Below are positions 56,964 through 64,000 of a DNA stretch of 64,000 nt, in pieces (positions within the stretch are counted from its first letter, which is position 1; each line of letters starts with the position of its first letter). This stretch comes from Diphasiastrum complanatum (taxonomy: Eukaryota; Streptophyta; Lycopodiopsida; Lycopodiales; Lycopodiaceae), in NCBI GenBank assembly GCA_029204225.1, contig CM055103.1, positions 52,541,145 to 52,605,144 on the forward strand, given 5' to 3'. The notes below the pieces were generated by a model. That model made no database searches, was not told the origin of the DNA, and saw only the letters and a program-made list of their open reading frames with translations. The position numbers and the translations under genes were made by a program.

Positions 56964-58628
56964 CGCTTCACCTCTCGTTCTGATCATTTGTATGTCAAGG
57001 CTCTCTTATATTGTGTGTGTGTTTTTCCTCATTGTCAATGATGAATGCTTGTTTTGTTAATGTTAATCATACTATCACAATCATGAATCATCATTAGCAT
57101 AGACATTCATTCAACTAGTTTCAAAAAAGTAATCCACAAAATCTACACACAACCAAAATACGTGTTAAGTCCACACTTTGGAGCGATCATTAAGATATGT
57201 ACGTAGATTTCAAAACGTAGTTCACCTCCCTTGAGAAGATCAACCTCTTGAGGAGAAGATCTAGAGCCAAAGATGCCTAGATAACCAAGAAAGAATAAAA
57301 CCAAGAAAAGAAAGCATGCAAAACCAGAAAAAGAACACAAAAAGAGAAGAGGCAAGAGATGAACTTCATCCCAAATCTAGGCTCATTATACTTTAGATCC
57401 AACACAAAGCTTGACAACCTTAGTTAGCATAGATTCTCACTCCCACGGCCTTGTCAACTCTCTCCCCATTGGAACAAAGCCCGTTAACACGCGACACACT
57501 CACTTGGATTTAGATCCATAAGCCCGCTTTTTGGCCCTCTAGATCCACACGATTAGGGAGGCACGGAAACGGTCCCCCAACAACTAGTCTTGTGGATATG
57601 CATCTATGCCTAAACTTTCTACATGAGAAAGTTCCATGAACATTAAAATTTGATTGGTCTACATGGTTAAATGGTAGGAATTGTTTAAATGGGCATAGAA
57701 GATTTGAGCAAGGGCGTTCCAAAAGAAGTTGTCTTTGAATATACCACACCATGCAACGTCTATATCCACGTGAGCTCAGCAAAGTCATCATTCTGCTTGC
57801 ATGAATATATGAGTGCATAAATATTTTTATGGTTTTCCAAGCCTACACAAAGTTATTTTGGAATGTTCTAGATGTAAAAGGTATCAAATGTTTAGAACAT
57901 CAGATTACAAATCTTGGATATATTGGAAAATAGAATCAACATATGACTTTACATGAGAACAAACATGGAAGTGTCTCAAGAGACTAAAGAACGTCATCAC
58001 AAAGATACAGATTGCAAAAAGAATTACCAGGATTATCTTTTGGGAATTGGGTCTCCACTGGTACATTGACTTGGCAGTACACTCTACAAAGCAATAGTGT
58101 GTCATTACCTTCCCTGTCTTAATCCTATGCAGTTTTTAGTATAAATAAGTGCTCAACTGTTAAATTTTTGATCATAGATGGATCACAAATTTTGATCAAA
58201 AACAAGAATTTAAGAAGATTCTGATATCGGTCCAAAAAAGAGCATATCTCTTAGATTTGCTTGGGTAAGCTGATTGCTCTCAGCTTTCCAGCTGGTCGCT
58301 CTCCGTCATGGCAACCGCACATAGAAAGAATGTGCCTTATCTCCCACAGTGAAAGAGTGTGAAATCTTCTTGCTATAATATACGGATTCTGATATATAGC
58401 AGCGTATGTACCTCCCTGTGCATGCCCAACACCACCGAATTCCGTTTAGTCCTTATCACTCATCGGTCGTGAACAAATATATGCACTAGTAAGAGTAGTT
58501 TTTCAGGAAGACACACAGCCCAGCTTCTACACTCACACACCCCCACAACGTTACAGTGCCTGTACATCCAATACTTTTTATCTTAAACCGGCATAAATAT
58601 TTCTAGATCATCTACAGAGTGATTACGC

Positions 58629-59845
58629 ATGGCAACTTTGAAGCCAATTGATCTGTCAGGCCTAAATGATGAACGACTGGCTTCTTCCGTCAGGGCTCAG
58701 ATCGCTGAAGCCTGTGAAAAGAATGGCTTCTTCCAAATTATCAATCACGGCGTGCCAGTAGAGCTCATGGATAAGCTGAAGGAAGTGGCTCGCAAGTTCT
58801 TTGATCTGCCCAAGGACGAGAAGCTTGTGTATGCTGGAAAGCCAGTGCTCGCAGCTGAGGGCTATGGCAGCCGTATGGTCCTTACTGGCAGTGAGCCGCA
58901 GTTTTGGCGTGAATTCGTGGAGCTTCACACTCTTCCATTATCTGAAAGGCATTATAACTACTGGCCACAGAAGCCAGCTGAATTTAATGAGACCGTGGAG
59001 AAGTACACAGCAGCACTAATGGACCTAGCTCACCGGCTGCTGTCTGTCATCTCCGAGAATCTTGGGCTCAAACCCACGTACATCAAGGAGGCTATGGGGG
59101 AAACACAGCAGAGCATAGTATTCCAGTGCTATCCTCCCTGCCCGGAGCCAGGAAAAACTCTTGGCCTGCCTGCACACTCTGACATTGGAGGCATCACCAT
59201 TCTGATGCAAGAGGGCGACGGATTGTAGGTGGCTGCCGCAAACGATACATGGGAACTGGTTCCAAATCATCCGAACGCTTTCGTCGTCAATCTGGCAGAT
59301 CAAATCGAGGTAAATAGTTTTGAGTCTTCATGACATAATTTGGATCACATACAACCAATGAACGAAACTGTGCTTCCTTGATTTGTCTCCTTCTATGCTC
59401 AACTAGACTATGGCACAAGGTTTAGCTCGTTGTAGTGTTCGCTAACGTCAAGCCAAGAATTTAAAGCTTGTCAGCCTTTTCAAGAATTCACGAGTTGCTC
59501 AAGCCTCTGCAGCGTTACGTTGCTGTCTGTATCAGTTAACTTGTGTAGACAAGCAAGTTGACATCACTGTGTTAATGATTTGCAGATCATTACGAATGGG
59601 AGATACAAAAGCGCCAACCACAGAGCCATTGTGAACAGCGACAGCACAAGACGATCCTACGTAACCTTCTATTATCCTGCAAAGGATCAAAAGATCATCC
59701 CTGCTCCAGAGTTGGTGGATGCAAAGATAGGTCCTTTGTACAGGGAACTATACTATTTAGAGTATCTGCAGGCGTTGGCAGCGGGACGTGCAAAAGATAA
59801 ACGTCTAGTGAGTCATTTGCCATCAACAACCCTCTAATCACTTGA
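58629..59845 (+). pseudogene. 2-oxoglutarate/Fe(II)-dependent dioxygenase, copy C, disabled
   Basis: Same two-exon structure (58,629-59,309 and 59,586-59,845, intron 276 bp) and nearly identical to copy A. Codon 200 (59,226) is TAG where A and B have CAG. This stops translation 15 residues after D185 and before exon 2, so the distal iron ligand H239 and the R-x-S pair are lost. A second lesion is a 1-bp deletion at about 59,811 (CTAGTGAGTC versus CTAGTGCAGTC), which replaces the last 13 residues. Other differences from A are A54 for G, G87 for D and V97 for L. Splice sites and the 5' flank are intact, so it may still be transcribed. Confidence 0.92.
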
Positions 59846-59984
59846 CTTCAAGTTTGACCATGATCAAAGGGCTATGCTGACTCAATCAAGGGGTAAACAC
59901 TGGGTTAGGAATTAAACAAATTCCCATGAAACGGGTTGCTCGGAGTTACATTCCACCTAGCCACCACAAGTATTGCACCGCTAA

Positions 59985-62900
59985 ATAAGTCTTCAGATAA
60001 GCATATATATGGTATTTAGCTTCGAATAAGGATGGCTATGTGAAGTTTGCCACATTACCTCAGTTTATGATCATTGGGTATGCTTTTTACAGATTCCTAG
60101 TTTATTTATAAGGAGCAAACAATGTTATCACAACGTGTATCCCAGATCTGTCTGCCTCTCTCGTATCGGCTATTCGAATCCAATTTTCGTTTTATATGGA
60201 AACCGAAGCAACAATTATGCAAATATCATATTACACTGAATCAGAGAATAATAAAATGTAAAACTGGGATCATCGTCTGGTTGATGTAAGGCAAGTTGAG
60301 TTTAACAAGGACTAACCTGACAAACATGAAATGAGACATTCATGAAGCCTCACAAGTCATTACCAAAATAAATATTCATTTGAGTAACCTGGTGATTACT
60401 TGATCAGTTCTGTATGACGTAAAAATTTCGCAACATTTTGAGTGTTGCTCATAGAATTATCAAGATAATAAAGCAAAAGGGAATTGATTAGAGAATTCAG
60501 TTGTCATTGCCAGCGATTAACGTCTCTGATAGCAAGCCTATATCAATTTACCTAGTAGCAAACACGATAAAATGCAGAATAAGGAAATAAAGAATCATGG
60601 ATTATGTCCTGTATCAAAATATGAAATAGGCATAAGTAGAGAGGCTAGCAAAAGCATTCAAGAAATAGAACAAAATAGGATTCTTGAATTCTTGATTACT
60701 GAAAAAGGCTATGAGTACAATGGTTTAGGGCTCAAGCATTGGCCGTGTGCAAATTTCTCAAAGTAGGGCCAGATTACGTCTTGCCCAGAAGTCAGCTTCA
60801 AAGCTTATGAAACTACAAAAGAGAGAGTCCAATTCGTTGATGTTTTTCCTTGCTTCGTTTTTTTTGTGTATCAATATTATAATCCTATATTTATATAAAA
60901 ATAAACTATAGATTATTGGTAGTTTATTTCTCCTAGACATTGTTAAGGAAAGATTGGATAGTTGTAAAAGGAAACTTTTATGACTTCCTTCATGAGACAT
61001 TTGATAGACCTTATCATCACATAAATGTAACAAATGTTGTCTTAGAAAAGTAGGAATGACCATTAGAAAAAATGTGACTTTTGCCCTTAGGAAGAGTGTG
61101 ATACAATAGTTAGATAAGTTGCCTAATGGCTACTTTAGAAAAATAGAAATGGCCATTAGAAGAAAAGAAAAAAAAGTAAGAGTGCAACACACTTGATAGT
61201 TGCATAACTCAAATAATTGTTGTCTTAGAAAAATATGGGTAGCTAAGTACACAAAGAGCACATGGTAGCTTTCCTACCTAACTTTTGCCTCACCATCCAC
61301 TCTATCACTGGTTGCATCAACCACCGGCACAACTTGAGAGTATTGGACGACAATCCTCCTTGCACACCACACACGTCCCGAATGTCAGTGTCAACAAGAC
61401 CAAATATGACAACCCGCTGGTTGAGCATGTCGTAGCATACCTATCAGATAAAGTAGATTTGAGTGTAGTATATAAGATTGTCGAACCCCAAATAAATAAC
61501 TTATTCAGTTAATTGTAGATGATATTGTTTTTAATGAGCTTTGTTTAACAAATCTGGTTGAAGACAAACATTCAATTGAATTGGCAACCAGTATCACCAA
61601 TTAAATTGTATTATGAATTTGGTAAACCGTTCGAGAGCTGATTTAGATAATCTCATATCGAACATATTCACTTCAAACTTATAAAAAACATTAGACTTAT
61701 CGGCCAGTTCAATGTATCGAACTGTGCATCAAACAAAGCTTGTCACACAAGGACATTAATCACTGCATTAGTAAATTAGACAAAGAATTTCTCACAATAT
61801 TCTTAGAACAATTAGATGAAATCTCGATTATCAGTCCTCAACAACTGACTATCTCTTATTCAGAACGAACAAGTGATCTCAAGTCTTGATTGTTTGAGTA
61901 AACACATGCGATAATACATATACTGCATTTAATTACATCAACATCATTGTTCCTTTAGAATATCATTCAATCAATTATAAGTATTAGTATGGAAGAGTGA
62001 TTTTGAATGTCTTGATCACAATGAAGGACATAACCAATGAACAGACCAAGCAATTAGATTGTTCAGATATGTTGATTAGCCTAGAAAGATTTATCATACA
62101 TACAATACAACAACAATTGAACTATGTGTCTGACTAAAGTTATTAGTTACAAACAATCTTTGAACATGCAAGACTACAATCACATACACTCAGCACATAA
62201 GGTAGAAAGAGAGGAATGTTGAAGACTCAAATAATCGACTCAATTCTCTATTCTCTCAAACTTGGTAACTCAGTAACTTGGCAGAGAATCGGTGAAGTGT
62301 TCTATTACATATAGGTATGTCATGAAGGTGGTCGTGTCTGTTAGATGATACAGTACGTATGTTCTATTTTCATATATTTAATTTATTACAACCAATGGAT
62401 CAAGTGGATTTTTGATTACGTGTCCTTGAGAAGCAATAAGAATCACACATGTAGAAAGGCATGTTGGCATGTTGGTTCCATTATCAACACCTCTTTGACA
62501 ATTGCCCAAGTCGATTCGATTGAGTTCCTTATAATAGATGCCTAATAATAACTTTATTTAAGGTTCTTTCTTTAAGTTCATGTGTTCGATAGTAAATAGA
62601 ACCTATACAATTGTTCTCAAATACTTCGCTTCTCACAAGAGTTCTTCAATATTCCTTTGACTCAATATTGATTCTTTCCCAAAACTTTCTGGTCCATTCG
62701 AATAATGAATAGGAGTAGCATTTACTATCTCTATTCTATTTAAATAATTTGAATGTCTGCTTCCGTATATATTTCTTCATTAAATGGTTTTCACATTTGA
62801 TATGTGTCTCGATAGTAAGTTTGACTGCATTATGTCATTGTTTGTGGAAAATCACATGTAATAGGGTATTACATACTTTTACGTCAAATGTGAAGTGCCC

Positions 62901-64000
62901 TCATGACCAATTAGGTTCAGCAAAATAAAACATTCAAGTACTCAAGCAACTTAAAATAAAAAGAAATTTCTTCAAACATTTCAATCATTCCCACCAAATA
63001 TTTGAGCCTATATACAATTATGCACTACCAAAGGGATTAACAAAAAATGCCCATCTTAAGTAGCCCTTATGTCCTATATCGAGCCTATTCCAAAGAAACA
63101 TAATATCAGACTTTTTAAGAGGTGATTTCCAATCCTCCAAAATGAAGCCTATCAAGTCTGGCAGAAATTAGTAATTCACATGCCATTGAAATTCAATGTT
63201 AAATTGTAATGGCAATCAGACACCCACTTTTTGAACTTGAATTCTTTAGCATATACCTTGTCAGATCTCTTCGCTTTTGTAGACCTACTACATTCCGCTT
63301 TCTGGGCTTCCATCTCTTCTTTAGGCATAGCTTAAAGCTCCTTCGCATACAAGGCATCCATTGCCTACTACTTCAGGGATTCATTTTCACTTGCTATTCG
63401 ATCGTTTTCTGAGATTGATGCCAACTATTCTTCATGGCTATCACTTCCAGTTCTTTGTAGTATCTCTACCACGCAAGAATCTAGGTCAGATTCTGTACGA
63501 GCTGGCATCCCTCGCATCGTTGTATTATCCGGTCAGTCACCAATATCGCCATCACACAAGGACTGCCTGATTTTCTTGTAGCTTCCGTCCATCTCGCGTC
63601 ATAGCGATACTCGAGGCTACTATTTATAGTTTAGATATGGCCGCCTCATCTTCTAATACTTTTGATTCTAACTTGCATGCCTTCCTTGTTGAATCCGGGG
63701 TTGGTAATTACATTGGTCACTACGAGACATATTTCAATAGGTTGTTTACATGTAAGATTTTGGCTCCTTATCTAGATGCTATTATATACACGATTACAAT
63801 TGAAATCCTATTCAGTAACTTTATCTTTATTTTCTATATTAGTATCAGGAGCTGTCATGGCAGTAATCTCTTGTCTTGTAATTTCGTCTTCCTCTATATT
63901 AGGAAGGACGTCTATGCCTCTCTGATCATATAAAATAAGCTCTGCATCCTCAGCAACTTGAAAGGATTGTAGGGTAAGAGCAGGCTTCTTTACAGCGCCT
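59985..64000 (+). repeat. Right arm of the large inverted repeat with block D
   Basis: Reverse complement of 39,627-43,628 with only scattered substitutions and small indels. On the minus strand from 64,000 down to about 63,180 it carries the same decayed ORF as block D (KAECSRSTKAKRSDK, KFKKWVSDCHYNLTL). The rest is AT-rich with no recognised gene. Confidence 0.85.

Larger units (their letters stand above)
56137..64000 (+). repeat. Duplicated block C (dioxygenase pseudogene with flanks; continues beyond window)
   Basis: 56,137-57,610 matches B's left part, 57,617-63,185 matches A, and 59,985-64,000 matches D inverted. It has its own deletion of about 35 bp near 60,955 (text between AGATTGGATAG and TTGTAAAAGG) relative to A and D. 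It includes the GA/GT microsatellites at 56,273-56,322 and 56,916-56,962. Confidence 0.85.

Noticed and set aside
63637-63933. 98-codon frame starting MAASSSNTFDSN in blocks C and D (39,694-39,990)
   Set aside because: Possibly coding at its start, but the second half is low-complexity and the opposite strand carries the better coding signal, so I did not call it a gene.

Overview
This is plant nuclear DNA, almost certainly from a land plant with a large, retrotransposon-rich genome. Evidence: a Copia primer-binding site complementary to plant initiator Met-tRNA (14,620), a TNP2-type CACTA transposase, plant Ty3 and Copia polyproteins, GT-AG introns, and plant DOXC-type 2-oxoglutarate/Fe(II) dioxygenase genes. 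I cannot place the species; a gymnosperm or fern is plausible only from the TE load. There are no operons, CRISPR arrays or prokaryotic signals, and I recognised no tRNA or rRNA gene.

The only clearly cellular genes are three near-identical copies of a two-exon 2-oxoglutarate dioxygenase gene, each with a 276-bp intron: 23,420-24,637 (intact), 32,833-34,050 (intact) and 58,629-59,845 (broken by a nonsense codon and a 1-bp deletion). They sit in long duplicated blocks with shared 5' and 3' flanks. A fourth, inverted block (about 39.6-43.6 kb) carries only the 3' flank and no gene. It forms an inverted repeat of about 4 kb with 59,985-64,000, which runs off the right edge.

Region by region. 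0-9.1 kb: an unrecognised two-gene, intron-bearing module (called gene A and gene B here), a 2.3-kb field of GC-rich palindromes, and a Ty3 fragment. 9.1-13.6 kb: a decayed minus-strand Ty3 element. 14.2-16.7 kb: the 5' part of a Copia element. 16.7-21.6 kb: a CACTA element (TNP2 on minus, a second gene on plus, palindromic subterminal repeats). 22.4-27.9 kb: dioxygenase block A. 29.2-30.4 kb: a gene B fragment and a Copia 3' end with LTR. 30.4-35.8 kb: dioxygenase block B. 35.8-36.4 kb: a long hairpin. 36.6-39.5 kb: Ty3, Copia and gene B fragments. 39.5-43.6 kb: inverted gene-less block D. 43.6-44.8 kb: a histone H3 (CENH3-like) pseudogene next to transposon-like repeats. 44.8-46.3 kb: two oppositely oriented Copia pieces. 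46.3-47.0 kb: a second gene A copy. 47.1-55.2 kb: a Ty3 element with a tandem-repeat array, an unusually long 3' ORF region and a 3' LTR. 55.5-64.0 kb: dioxygenase block C.

The best candidate for something undescribed is the gene A/gene B module. Gene B occurs in at least four places and gene A in two. They share protein motifs, and an intron of gene B keeps the same position in two copies. Second is the CENH3-like histone ORF, which keeps one frame for 233 codons with three internal TAG codons and a long Pro/Lys-rich C-terminal extension.
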